Assembly (NCBI RefSeq): GCF_030160235.1
Contig: NZ_BSNY01000062.1
Span: 1-50,632 of the forward strand
Length of the DNA stretch: 50,632 bases
Source: Mesorhizobium huakuii
GTDB lineage: Bacteria; Pseudomonadota; Alphaproteobacteria; Rhizobiales; Rhizobiaceae
Direction: 5' to 3'
Shown in pieces: positions 1 through 7,713 of the stretch; the stretch's first letter is position 1; each line of letters starts with the position of its first letter. A program made the position numbers and the translations under genes. The notes below the pieces were generated by a model. The model was given only the letters and a program-made list of their open reading frames with translations. It was not told the origin of the DNA and searched no databases.

Positions 1-396
1 GCCGCGGAAGCGCCTGCCGCACCGGCGCCAGCTCCGGCCGTTGCCGCCGCTCCGGCCGAGACCACGCCGGCAGCGCCCGCCGCGGAGGCTCCGGCCGTTG
101 TCGCTGCCACGCCGCCGAGCGATGTGCCCGAGACGGTGTCGCCCAAGCTCGAACATGCCGACGGCGCGGTCATCATCCGCCGCAACGACACGCTGTGGCG
201 GATTTCGCGGCGCGTCTACGGCCACGGCGTGCGCTATTCCACCATCTACCTCGCCAACCAGGACCAGATCAGGGATCCCAATCGCATCTGGCCGGGCCAG
301 GTGTTCAAGGTTCCGGAAAAGTCCAAGGAAGGCGAAGCAGCCGATCTCAAGGCAATGGGCGAGCAGGCGACGACGGCGCCGCCCAAGAAGCAGTAG
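1..396 (+). CDS. LysM domain protein, C-terminal part (5' end outside window)
   Basis: The frame is open from base 1, so the N-terminus lies outside the window. The first 40 or so codons are an Ala/Pro-rich linker. A LysM-like module of about 50 residues follows (around bases 166-320), with the typical DTLWRISRRVYG start, an IYLANQDQI middle and an IWPGQVFKVP end. LysM binds peptidoglycan GlcNAc, so an envelope role is likely. The order of a long disordered linker followed by one terminal LysM resembles rhizobial LysM-BON or Ala/Pro-rich envelope proteins, but the missing N-terminus prevents a firm assignment. The last 50 bases overlap the convergent oxidoreductase gene. Confidence 0.8.
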   Translation, partial: AAEAPAAPAPAPAVAAAPAETTPAAPAAEAPAVVAATPPSDVPETVSPKLEHADGAVIIRRNDTLWRISRRVYGHGVRYSTIYLANQDQIRDPNRIWPGQVFKVPEKSKEGEAADLKAMGEQATTAPPKKQ

Positions 397-1207
397 AAGC
401 CCGCATCGATCGGTTGGCATCGCCTGCCTGGTTGGAGTGAAGCGCGAAACCGATTGCACCGGGATCGCCCAGCTCAGGGCGGAGATTCATGCTCGGAATG
501 AGATAATCTCCGCCATTTTGCCGACGGTATGGGATGGGCGCCGTCGTCGCCAGCGTCCGCATCCTGTCACGCAGCTGTTCAGCCACGGGCTCGAAGCCGG
601 TCTCGTCGAGACGATCGACCTTGTAGACCACGAACGGCGGAAGCACGTCGTATCCGAGATAATAGAGGATCCCGTGATTGATCGGGAACAGCAGATCGTC
701 GATGGGCCCGTTGATCCCGCGCGGCGTGTAGTGCTCCTCCCAGCCTCCCGCGGTCACGATCAACATCGCGCGTTTCCCGACAAGGGTACCTTCGCCATAG
801 CGATCGCCCCAGCGCCGATCGCTATGCTCACCGACGCCATAGGCAAATCCGTATGCGAACACACGGTCGACCCAGCCCTTGAGGATCGCCGGCATGGCGA
901 ACCACCAAAGCGGGAACTGCAGGATCAAGGTGTCGGCCCACAGCAGCTTCTCGATCTCGGCCTTTACATCGCCGGTTAGCGTGTTGGCCTCGAAGCCCTT
1001 CTTGGAAGCCGCGACCGGGATGAGCCGTGCATCGGGTTCCAGTGATGGGAAATCGGCGCGGTCGACTTCGGATTTCCAGCCATCGGCATACAGGTCCGAT
1101 ACGCGCACCTCATGCCCTTGAGCCTCGAGTTCCCGTACAGCGACGTCACGAAGGGCGCCGCTCAGCGAGCGTGATTCGGGGTGGGCGAAGACGAGCAGAA
1201 CTTTCAT
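347..1207 (-). CDS. NAD(P)H-dependent quinone oxidoreductase, flavodoxin-like fold
   Basis: The 286-residue protein starts MKVLLVFAHPESRSLSGAL, the FMN-phosphate loop of the Flavodoxin_2/NQO1-MdaB family. It also carries the family signature FPLWWFAMPAILKGWVDRVF in the middle. Such enzymes reduce quinones or other electrophiles with two electrons from NAD(P)H in the cytosol. The C-terminal 30 or so residues are low-complexity and run over the end of the convergent LysM gene, so the stop may have moved relative to homologues. The gene diverges from a LysR regulator 93 bases away, which probably controls it. The substrate is unknown. Confidence 0.85.
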   Translation of the reverse strand: MKVLLVFAHPESRSLSGALRDVAVRELEAQGHEVRVSDLYADGWKSEVDRADFPSLEPDARLIPVAASKKGFEANTLTGDVKAEIEKLLWADTLILQFPLWWFAMPAILKGWVDRVFAYGFAYGVGEHSDRRWGDRYGEGTLVGKRAMLIVTAGGWEEHYTPRGINGPIDDLLFPINHGILYYLGYDVLPPFVVYKVDRLDETGFEPVAEQLRDRMRTLATTAPIPYRRQNGGDYLIPSMNLRPELGDPGAIGFALHSNQAGDANRSMRASTASWAAPSSPARPLP

Positions 1208-1280
1208 GGGTCAGATCCAATATTGAGGAAACTGACGGGAAGGTAGCCAATGGCCGTTCAATCCACTATATGCAGGTAAT

Positions 1281-1294
1281 GCATAATATTATGC
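1281..1294. promoter_or_regulatory. Perfect 14-bp AT-rich palindrome, candidate LysR operator
   Basis: GCATAATATTATGC is a perfect inverted repeat. It ends 6 bases before the LysR start codon at 1301, in the 93-base gap between the regulator and the divergent oxidoreductase. Position and symmetry fit an autoregulatory LysR binding site; this is inference. Confidence 0.45.
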
Positions 1295-1300
1295 CGAATA

Positions 1301-2233
1301 ATGGATAAGTCAGACATTACGTTCGAGCGCATGCGCACCTTCATTCGCGTGGCCGAGCGCGGCAGCCTGTCGGCCGTCGCGCGGGAATTTGGTGTCGGGC
1401 AGTCAACGATCACGCGGCACGTGCGGGAGCTCGAGGAAGCGGTCGGCGTGCCTTTGCTCAGCCGAACGACCCGGCGGGTCACGATGACCGCCGAAGGCAG
1501 CCGCTATTATGCCAATAGCGTTCAGATCCTGCGCCTCGTCGAACAGGCCAGCGACGAGGCCCGGGGCACGCGTGGCGCGCCGGCCGGCACAATCCGGATA
1601 AGCTGTACGGCGGCTTTCGGCGTCTTGCACGTCAGCCGCCTGATCTTCGCTTTTCAGGACCGTCATCCCGACATCGGGGTGGACCTCAGCCTCACCGATG
1701 AGCGGGTGGACCTCGTCCGCGAGGGGGTCGATATCGCGCTTCGCCTGGGGCCGCTCACGGACAGCTCGTTGAAGCTGCGGGCCCTCGGCCAGTCACGGCG
1801 TCTGCTCGTGGCCTCGCCGGACTATCTGGCGGCGCGGGGACGACCCGTCGTCCCTTCGGATCTGTCGCGGCACGAGGGCATCCGGATGTCGAACGTGGCG
1901 GGCAGCGAAACGCTTGCTTTGCAGGGCGTCGGTGGCGAACGCCACACGGTGCCTTTCGCGGGGCGACTGCGGATCGACCATGGACTTGCCGCGCGGCAGG
2001 CCATGCTCGCCGCTCGCGGGATCGCGCCGGCGCATCGATGGCTTGTGGATGATCTTCTGGCGGCGGGCTTGCTCGAGACGATCCTGGCGGATTATGCGCT
2101 GCCGTCCGTCCCGCTGAACATGTTGATCGTCCCGGAGCGCGCGGGCGTCGCAAGGGTCCGTCTGCTGGTCGAGTTTCTGGCTGAACAGATTGCCGCTATC
2201 CCGGGGATCGAGAAATCCATCCCGGAGCATTAG
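1301..2233 (+). CDS. LysR family transcriptional regulator
   Basis: A 310-residue LysR-type regulator. Residues about 8-66 form the winged helix-turn-helix, with the family pattern FIRVAERGSLSAVAREFGVG followed by STITRHVRELEEAVGVPLL. The rest is the periplasmic-binding-protein-like effector domain, as in the CrgA/AaeR-like branch. It is divergently paired with the flavodoxin-fold oxidoreductase, the usual arrangement for a LysR and its target, so it probably responds to an electrophile or aromatic compound. The ATG at 1301 immediately follows a perfect palindrome, suggesting autoregulation. The effector cannot be deduced. Confidence 0.9.
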   Translation: MDKSDITFERMRTFIRVAERGSLSAVAREFGVGQSTITRHVRELEEAVGVPLLSRTTRRVTMTAEGSRYYANSVQILRLVEQASDEARGTRGAPAGTIRISCTAAFGVLHVSRLIFAFQDRHPDIGVDLSLTDERVDLVREGVDIALRLGPLTDSSLKLRALGQSRRLLVASPDYLAARGRPVVPSDLSRHEGIRMSNVAGSETLALQGVGGERHTVPFAGRLRIDHGLAARQAMLAARGIAPAHRWLVDDLLAAGLLETILADYALPSVPLNMLIVPERAGVARVRLLVEFLAEQIAAIPGIEKSIPEH

Positions 2234-2300
2234 CCGCCACCCGATCTGCCCGGAAGAGTAGCTTGCGGCGGTGCCGTTCATCGTCTATCGCCGATGAACG

Positions 2301-2648
2301 ATGACGCAATCCACCCTTGAACCAGACCGCGCTGCCGGCGCTCCACCCAACCGCGGCTCGGACAGCCACGCTGTCGCGGCGCGATTTGCAGCGTTGTCGC
2401 ATCCGGCCCGCATCGAGATACTGAAGCACCTCTCGGCCAGCAATTCCTGCTGCTGCCGCGAGGTCGTCGACCGTTTCGATCTGGCGCAGTCGACCGTGTC
2501 CCAGCATCTGAAAATACTGGTCGAGGCAGGTCTGGTCCGCTTCGAGCCCGACCGCCAGCGCTCGCGCTATGCCGTTGATCGCTCAGCCCTTGCCGATGTA
2601 TCGGCATCGCTGAACGCGCTCGTCAATTCCTGCTGCTACGGCCGCTGA
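2301..2648 (+). CDS. ArsR/SmtB family regulator, cysteine-rich
   Basis: A 115-residue winged-helix regulator. ALSHPARIEILKHL matches the ArsR family N-terminal helix, and AQSTVSQHLKILVEAGLVR is the recognition helix and wing. Cys50, Cys51 and Cys52 sit at the start of the region where ArsR-type sensors place their thiolates, and Cys111-Cys112 lie near the C-terminus. This suggests a thiophilic metal or metalloid, or redox, sensor. It stands 25 bases upstream of an Atm1-type ABC exporter on the same strand and probably represses it. The inducer is inferred only from the cysteines. Confidence 0.85.
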   Translation: MTQSTLEPDRAAGAPPNRGSDSHAVAARFAALSHPARIEILKHLSASNSCCCREVVDRFDLAQSTVSQHLKILVEAGLVRFEPDRQRSRYAVDRSALADVSASLNALVNSCCYGR

Positions 2649-2673
2649 CCCTCTCACCCAAAAGGCAAGAAAA

Positions 2674-4557
2674 GTGGCCGAAAAAACCGTCTCCGCCGAT
2701 ACCTCGACGCTCACGACATTGCGCAATCTGTGGCCCTATATGTGGCCGGCCGACCGCGCCGATCTCAGGGCGCGCGTCACCTGGGCGACACTGCTACTGG
2801 TCGTCGCCAAGCTAACGCTGGTTGCCGGTCCCTATTTCTTCAAATGGGCGACCGATGCATTGGCGGGTGGCTCCAAAACGCCGCCGCCGCTGCCGTCTTT
2901 CATGCTTGCCCCGGTGATGCTGGTCGTCGCCTACAATGTGCTGAGGCTGGTCCAGCTTGGCTTCAACCAGTTGCGCGACGCGCTGTTTGCCCGCGTCGGC
3001 CAGCATGCGGTGCGCCAGCTTGCGTTCCGCACCTTCGTCCACATGCACCAGCTGTCGCTGCGCTTCCACCTGGAGCGCCGCACCGGCGGCCTGTCGCGCA
3101 TCATCGAGCGCGGCACCAAGGGCATCGAGACGATCGTGCGCTTCATTATGCTCAACACCGCGCCGACCATCCTCGAATTCGCGCTGACCGCCGGCATATT
3201 CGGTTTCACCTATGGTTGGAAATACGTGGCCGTGGTGGCGATCACCGTCTGGCTCTACGTCTGGTTCACGGTCAAGGCGAGCGACTGGCGCATTTCGATC
3301 CGCCGCGACATGAACGACAGCGACACCGACGCCAACACCAAGGCGATCGACTCGCTGCTCAATTTCGAGACGGTCAAATACTTCACCAATGAGCGCATGG
3401 AAGCCGACCGCTTCGACCGTTCGATGGCGCGCTACGAAGTGGCCGCCACCAAGACCTGGACCTCGCTCGGCTGGCTGAATTTTGGCCAGGGCGTCATCTT
3501 CGGCCTCGGCACGGTCGTCGTCATGTGCATGTCGGCGCTGGAGGTGCAGGCGCACACGCAGACCGTCGGCGATTTCGTCTTCATCAACGCCATGCTGGTG
3601 CAGCTTTCCGTGCCGCTCAACTTCATCGGCTTCATCTACCGCGAAATTCGCCAGGGCCTTACCGATATCGAGCATATGTTCGACCTGCTCGACGTGCCGC
3701 AGGAGATCGTCGACAAGCCGGACGCCAAGCCGCTCACCGTCGGAGCGGGCAAGGTAGAGTTCCGCGACGTGCATTTCTCCTATGATCCGAACCGCAAGAT
3801 CCTGAAGGGTGTTTCCTTCGAGGTGCCGGCCGGCAAGACGGTCGCCATTGTCGGGCCGTCGGGCGCGGGCAAGTCGACCATCTCGCGGCTGCTGTTCCGC
3901 TTCTACGACGTGCAGGCCGGCCAGGTGCTGATCGACGGCCAGGACATCCGGGATGTCACCCAGGACAGCCTGCGCGCGATGCTCGGCATGGTGCCGCAGG
4001 ACACGGTGCTGTTCAACGACACCATCGCCTACAACATCCGCTACGGCCGGGTCGGCGCAAGCGAGGAGGAAGTCCGCAAGGCCGCCGAACTCGCCCAGAT
4101 CGGGCCGTTCATCGAAAAGCTGCCAGACGGCTACAAGTCGATGGTTGGCGAGCGCGGGCTGAAGCTGTCCGGTGGCGAGAAGCAGCGCGTGGCGATCGCC
4201 CGCACCATTCTGAAGGCGCCGCCGATCCTGATGCTCGACGAAGCCACCTCGGCGCTGGACAGCCACACCGAGCAGGAGATCCAGGCCGCGCTCGACCTCG
4301 TCAGCAAGGGCCGCACCACCATCGTCATTGCCCACCGTCTTTCGACGGTGATTTCCGCCGATGAGATCATCGTGCTCAAGGACGGCCAGATCGCCGAACG
4401 CGGCACCCATGTCGAGCTGATGCGCAATCACGGCCTCTATGCCTCGATGTGGGACCGCCAGCGCGAGGCGACCGAAGCCGAGGAGCGCCTGCGCCTCGCC
4501 CGCGAGGGCGACGAGCTCGGCGTCATCGTTCGCCGGCGGACGTCGGAGGTAAATTGA
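2674..4557 (+). CDS. Atm1-type ABC transporter, fused permease and ATPase
   Basis: The 627-residue half-transporter has an N-terminal six-helix exporter domain (about residues 25-320) and a nucleotide-binding domain. The latter shows Walker [10 protein letters not shown] near 394-402, signature LSGGEKQR near 498-505, Walker B ILMLDEATSALD ending near 527 and an H-loop histidine near 554. The sequence fits the Atm1/ABCB7/HMT1 family of the inner membrane, which exports glutathione or glutathione-metal conjugates. The start is GTG at 2674, with an AAGG-type site upstream. The preceding Cys-rich ArsR gene supports a role in heavy-metal or thiol stress. The substrate is inference from family and context. 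Confidence 0.88.
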   Translation: MAEKTVSADTSTLTTLRNLWPYMWPADRADLRARVTWATLLLVVAKLTLVAGPYFFKWATDALAGGSKTPPPLPSFMLAPVMLVVAYNVLRLVQLGFNQLRDALFARVGQHAVRQLAFRTFVHMHQLSLRFHLERRTGGLSRIIERGTKGIETIVRFIMLNTAPTILEFALTAGIFGFTYGWKYVAVVAITVWLYVWFTVKASDWRISIRRDMNDSDTDANTKAIDSLLNFETVKYFTNERMEADRFDRSMARYEVAATKTWTSLGWLNFGQGVIFGLGTVVVMCMSALEVQAHTQTVGDFVFINAMLVQLSVPLNFIGFIYREIRQGLTDIEHMFDLLDVPQEIVDKPDAKPLTVGAGKVEFRDVHFSYDPNRKILKGVSFEVPAGKTVAIVGPSGAGKSTISRLLFRFYDVQAGQVLIDGQDIRDVTQDSLRAMLGMVPQDTVLFNDTIAYNIRYGRVGASEEEVRKAAELAQIGPFIEKLPDGYKSMVGERGLKLSGGEKQRVAIARTILKAPPILMLDEATSALDSHTEQEIQAALDLVSKGRTTIVIAHRLSTVISADEIIVLKDGQIAERGTHVELMRNHGLYASMWDRQREATEAEERLRLAREGDELGVIVRRRTSEVN

Positions 4558-4566
4558 TTTTTATGT

Positions 4567-4597
4567 TTGACCTCAACTTAAGTTGAGATTGTACGCC
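4567..4597 (+). promoter_or_regulatory. SoxR-box-like MerR-type operator/promoter of the ABM monooxygenase
   Basis: A perfect 16-bp palindrome, CTCAACTTAAGTTGAG, occupies 4572-4587. It lies directly downstream of a TTGACC -35-like hexamer (4567-4572), with a weak TACGCC about 19 bases further on. A long spacer filled by a dyad is the hallmark of MerR-family promoters. The outer arms CCTCAA and TTGAG match the SoxR box as I remember it. The next gene encodes an ABM-type monooxygenase. Confidence 0.5.
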
Positions 4598-4639
4598 GTT
4601 CCTGGAGCCCGAAAACACCATCATCCAGGAACAATCGAA

Positions 4640-4987
4640 ATGAACGACATAAATCAGACTGTTAACGGCGGCAGCGTGTTCAGGGTGGACAAGTTCGTCG
4701 TCCCGGCCGCCGCCCGCGAGGAGATCCTCGTCAAGGTCAAGACGACGCATGAATTGCTGCGCCAGCAGCAGGGGTTCGTGCAGGATTTCCTGCTCGAGCA
4801 ATTTTCAGGGCCGGGCGAATTCAATCTGGTGACGATCGTCGAATGGGAGAGCCAGGCGGCCGTCGACAAGATCGCGCCTATCGTCAAGGCCGCGCATGAG
4901 CGCATCGCCTTCAACCCGCAGGAGACGATCGCCCGGCTTGGGGTGCGCGCCGACATCGCCAACTATCAGCGGATTCCCGGGCTCTAA
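4640..4987 (+). CDS. Antibiotic biosynthesis monooxygenase (ABM) domain protein
   Basis: A 115-residue protein. The ATG at 4640 is chosen because AGGA lies 9 bases upstream and the frame before it is unlikely coding. It has the ABM ferredoxin-like fold pattern: FRVDKFVVPAAAREEILVKV, then a helix ending QGFVQDFLLEQ, then NLVTIVEWES. ABM proteins are cofactor-light oxygenases or small stress enzymes, usually dimeric and cytosolic. A MerR/SoxR-like operator precedes it, suggesting induction by redox-cycling compounds. Its stop shares bases with that of the convergent SMP-30 gene (overlap 4984-4987). The substrate is unknown. Confidence 0.82.
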   Translation: MNDINQTVNGGSVFRVDKFVVPAAAREEILVKVKTTHELLRQQQGFVQDFLLEQFSGPGEFNLVTIVEWESQAAVDKIAPIVKAAHERIAFNPQETIARLGVRADIANYQRIPGL

Positions 4988-5850
4988 CCGGGCCAGCCGA
5001 CGCCAGGTGCCGGCGCCTCGATGCTCAGCACCTGGCCCGTGCGGGCATCGCTGACCATGTGCTCGAAGCCGCGCCACTCGGCGGCGGCGATGAACAGCGT
5101 TTGCCTGGCCGCGCCACCGAGCATGCAGGCAAAGCAGCCGCGATCGGCAGTGACGGTCTGCAGCACCTCGCCGCCTTCGCGCACCCGCACGCAGTGCTTG
5201 TTGGGAACATCGGCGTACCAGACCGCGCCTTCGGCATCGAGGCAGATGCCGTCGGGATAGCCGTCGAGGTCGGCCCAGACCCGCCGGTTGGACAGGCTGC
5301 CGTCGGCGGCGATGTCGAAGGCGGTCAGCCGGTTGCCATGGGATTCGGCAAGGATCAGTGTTGTGTTGTCCGGGGTCACCGCCATGCCGTTGGCAAATGC
5401 GATGTCGTCAGCCACTTGCCGGATCGCACCGTCCGGCGTGATCAGCACAATGGTGCCCGGGCCGAAATACTCACCGGCGGCCGGCGCCGGCCCGCCGCCA
5501 TTGACATAGATGTTGCCGCGCCCGTCGACGACGATCTCGTTCCAAGGACTTTTCGACAGACCGCGCAGATCGGCATGGGTGACGAGCCTGCCGTCGGCTT
5601 CCTGCCGAAGCAGCAAGCCTTCGCGGCCAGAGACGACCAGCAGCCGCCCATCCGGCAGCCAGTCGATGGAATAGGGCAGGACGGCCGGCACAGTGAGCAT
5701 GATTTCGCGATTGCCATGCGCATCGGTCGCGATGATCTCGCCGGTGCCCCAGTTGCAGACCCACAGGCGTCCGTCATGCCAGCGTGGCGATTCCCCGAAG
5801 GCGAGGCCCGCGGTAACGAGACGCGCCGGCGTGACCGATTGTATCTGCAT
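4984..5850 (-). CDS. SMP-30/gluconolactonase family hydrolase
   Basis: A 288-residue six-bladed beta-propeller of the SMP-30/LRE family. The metal-ligand glutamate lies in FGESPRWHDGRLWVCNW near residue 18. Later blades show the expected NGMAVTPDNTTLILAES and GYPDGICLDAEGAVWYADV segments, whose Asn and Asp bind the divalent metal. These enzymes open sugar lactones or related esters. A strong GGAG site sits about 8 bases before the ATG. It converges on the ABM gene with a 4-base overlap. No sugar-catabolic neighbours reveal the substrate. Confidence 0.88.
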   Translation of the reverse strand: MQIQSVTPARLVTAGLAFGESPRWHDGRLWVCNWGTGEIIATDAHGNREIMLTVPAVLPYSIDWLPDGRLLVVSGREGLLLRQEADGRLVTHADLRGLSKSPWNEIVVDGRGNIYVNGGGPAPAAGEYFGPGTIVLITPDGAIRQVADDIAFANGMAVTPDNTTLILAESHGNRLTAFDIAADGSLSNRRVWADLDGYPDGICLDAEGAVWYADVPNKHCVRVREGGEVLQTVTADRGCFACMLGGAARQTLFIAAAEWRGFEHMVSDARTGQVLSIEAPAPGVGWPG

Positions 5851-6165
5851 GAGGGAAACTCCTTGTTGCGCGTCATCTTGGCTGAAAGGTCCTTCGAAGG
5901 ACGCTGTCTCACCAAGGACGGGCGAGGGGTCTTCTATCCGACGGCCGCTTTGTTATTTCGTTCAGGAAAAATTGCCGATACCCTATGACGGTGGCTTGTT
6001 CGTTGTCGTCGTTATTGACCTGCGGGTCTTGACCGTACCGCCAATATCGCACGTGCCGTCGCGCCCGCCAGCCGCAGCCAATGCGGCGTCGCCGATTGTT
6101 GCGTTGCGGCGAAGGAGGCTTTCAGCTATTGAGGCCCGACCTGAAACAGGGACCGCCCCCACCCC
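5851..6165. other. Divergent intergenic region between SMP-30 gene and psd
   Basis: 315 bases without a convincing gene. It must hold the promoters of the SMP-30 gene (minus) and of psd-pssA (plus). TTGACC-like hexamers occur near 6015 and 6029, but neither has a good -10 partner. No hairpin or repeat stands out. Confidence 0.5.
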
Positions 6166-6864
6166 ATGAGCCTTGTCGACACGGTCAAGAACGCGTTCGT
6201 ACCGATCCATCGCGAAGGCTATCCCTTTATCGCGGCCTTTGGCGTGGGCACACTTTTCCTTGGCTATTTCTCCTCGGTCCTGTTCTGGATCGGCCTGATC
6301 CTGACCGCCTGGTGCGTCTATTTCTTCCGCGATCCCGAGCGCGTCACGCCGGTCGACGACCGCCTGGTCGTCAGCCCCGCCGACGGCATCATCTCGGCGG
6401 TCGGACCGGCCGTGCCGCCGCGCGAGCTTGGCCTCGGCAATACCGAGATGACCCGCATCTCGGTGTTCATGAACGTCTTTTCCTGCCATGTGAACCGCTC
6501 GCCCGTGCGCGGCCGCATCGCCAAGATCGAGCATCGGCCTGGAAAATTCCTCAACGCCGAACTCGACAAGGCCAGCACCGAGAACGAACGCAATGGCTTG
6601 GTCATCGAAAGCCCCAACGGCACGGTGGCGGCCGTCCAGATCGCCGGCCTGGTGGCGCGCCGCATCGTCTGCTGGGCCGAGGCCGGCGGCTCGATCGGCA
6701 CAGGCGAGCGTTTCGGCCTGATCCGCTTCGGCTCGCGCGTCGACGTCTTCCTGCCTTTGGCCGCGACGCCGCGTGTCGCCGTTGGCCAGACGGCGGTCGG
6801 CGGTGAAACCGTGATCGCCGAATTCGGCGGTGTCGCCGGCACTCCTCTCGTCAGGATTTCCTGA
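6166..6864 (+). CDS. psd: Phosphatidylserine decarboxylase proenzyme
   Basis: A 232-residue short-form (rhizobial/archaeal type) phosphatidylserine decarboxylase. Self-cleavage occurs at Gly189-Ser190 in [13 protein letters not shown], making the serine the pyruvoyl group. The N-terminus has hydrophobic segments for inner-membrane association, followed by [13 protein letters not shown] and [13 protein letters not shown], both typical of the family. It converts phosphatidylserine to phosphatidylethanolamine. pssA starts 3 bases after its stop, giving a translationally tight psd-pssA pair that makes and uses the same lipid. Confidence 0.95.
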   Translation: MSLVDTVKNAFVPIHREGYPFIAAFGVGTLFLGYFSSVLFWIGLILTAWCVYFFRDPERVTPVDDRLVVSPADGIISAVGPAVPPRELGLGNTEMTRISVFMNVFSCHVNRSPVRGRIAKIEHRPGKFLNAELDKASTENERNGLVIESPNGTVAAVQIAGLVARRIVCWAEAGGSIGTGERFGLIRFGSRVDVFLPLAATPRVAVGQTAVGGETVIAEFGGVAGTPLVRIS

Positions 6865-6867
6865 ACC

Positions 6868-7686
6868 TTGGGCGCGCCGTTCAAGAAGTTCGAGGCCCAT
6901 GCCAGCGGTGGTCCGCGCATCCGCGAGATTCCGATGCGCATGGTGCTGCCCAATCTGGTCACCGTGCTTGCCATCTGCGCCGGCCTGTCCGGCATCCGCT
7001 TTGCCTTCGAAGACCGCTTCGAGACGGCAGTGGTGATGGTGCTGCTGGCTGCCTTTCTCGATGGCATCGACGGCCGGCTGGCACGCATGCTGAAGGCGAC
7101 TTCGAAATTCGGCGCGCAGATGGATTCGCTAGCCGACATCGTCAATTTCGGTGTCGCGCCGGCTTTGGTGCTTTATGCCTTCCTGCTCGACCGCGCCGGC
7201 TCGCCGGGGTGGATCGCCGCGCTTCTGTTCGCCATCGCCTGCGGGCTCAGGCTCGCCCGCTTCAACGTGCTCGACGACGAGAAGGCCGAGCGTCCGCTGT
7301 GGCAGTCGGAATATTTCGTCGGCGTGCCGGCGCCGGCGGGCGCGGTGCTGGTGATGCTGCCGCTTTATCTATTTTTCCTAAGGCTTGGGCTGGAGCCCAG
7401 CCGCCCGGCCGCCTTCGTCGCAACCGGATTCACCATCCTGGTCGCCTTCCTTCTGGTCAGCCGGCTGCCGGTCTATTCCGGCAAGAGCATCAAGATTCCA
7501 GGCGACAGGGTGTTGCCGGTCATTCTGGCCGTCGTGCTCTACATTCTCTTGCTGATGACCTATCCCTGGTACACGCTGACGGCGTCGGTCGCGGGCTATC
7601 TGATCTTCCTGCCGTTTTCCGTGCGCGCCTACTCCAAGCGCGCCAAGCTCGAAGGCGAGAAGGTGCCGCCTTCGGACATAGGTTAG
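6868..7686 (+). CDS. pssA: CDP-diacylglycerol--serine O-phosphatidyltransferase
   Basis: A 272-residue integral membrane enzyme. The CDP-alcohol phosphatidyltransferase motif DG-x2-AR-x8-G-x3-D-x3-D is complete, starting at Asp68-Gly69 (DGRLAR, then GAQMDSLAD). It makes phosphatidylserine from CDP-diacylglycerol and serine, the substrate of the adjacent psd product. Six to eight hydrophobic helices follow. The start is taken as TTG at 6868, 3 bases after psd, because the preceding residues GAPFKKFEAHASGG look native. An in-frame ATG at 6934 is the alternative. Confidence 0.93.
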   Translation: MGAPFKKFEAHASGGPRIREIPMRMVLPNLVTVLAICAGLSGIRFAFEDRFETAVVMVLLAAFLDGIDGRLARMLKATSKFGAQMDSLADIVNFGVAPALVLYAFLLDRAGSPGWIAALLFAIACGLRLARFNVLDDEKAERPLWQSEYFVGVPAPAGAVLVMLPLYLFFLRLGLEPSRPAAFVATGFTILVAFLLVSRLPVYSGKSIKIPGDRVLPVILAVVLYILLLMTYPWYTLTASVAGYLIFLPFSVRAYSKRAKLEGEKVPPSDIG

Positions 7687-7713
7687 AAGGTTCGCCGAAG
7701 TCCTTGATCTGAC

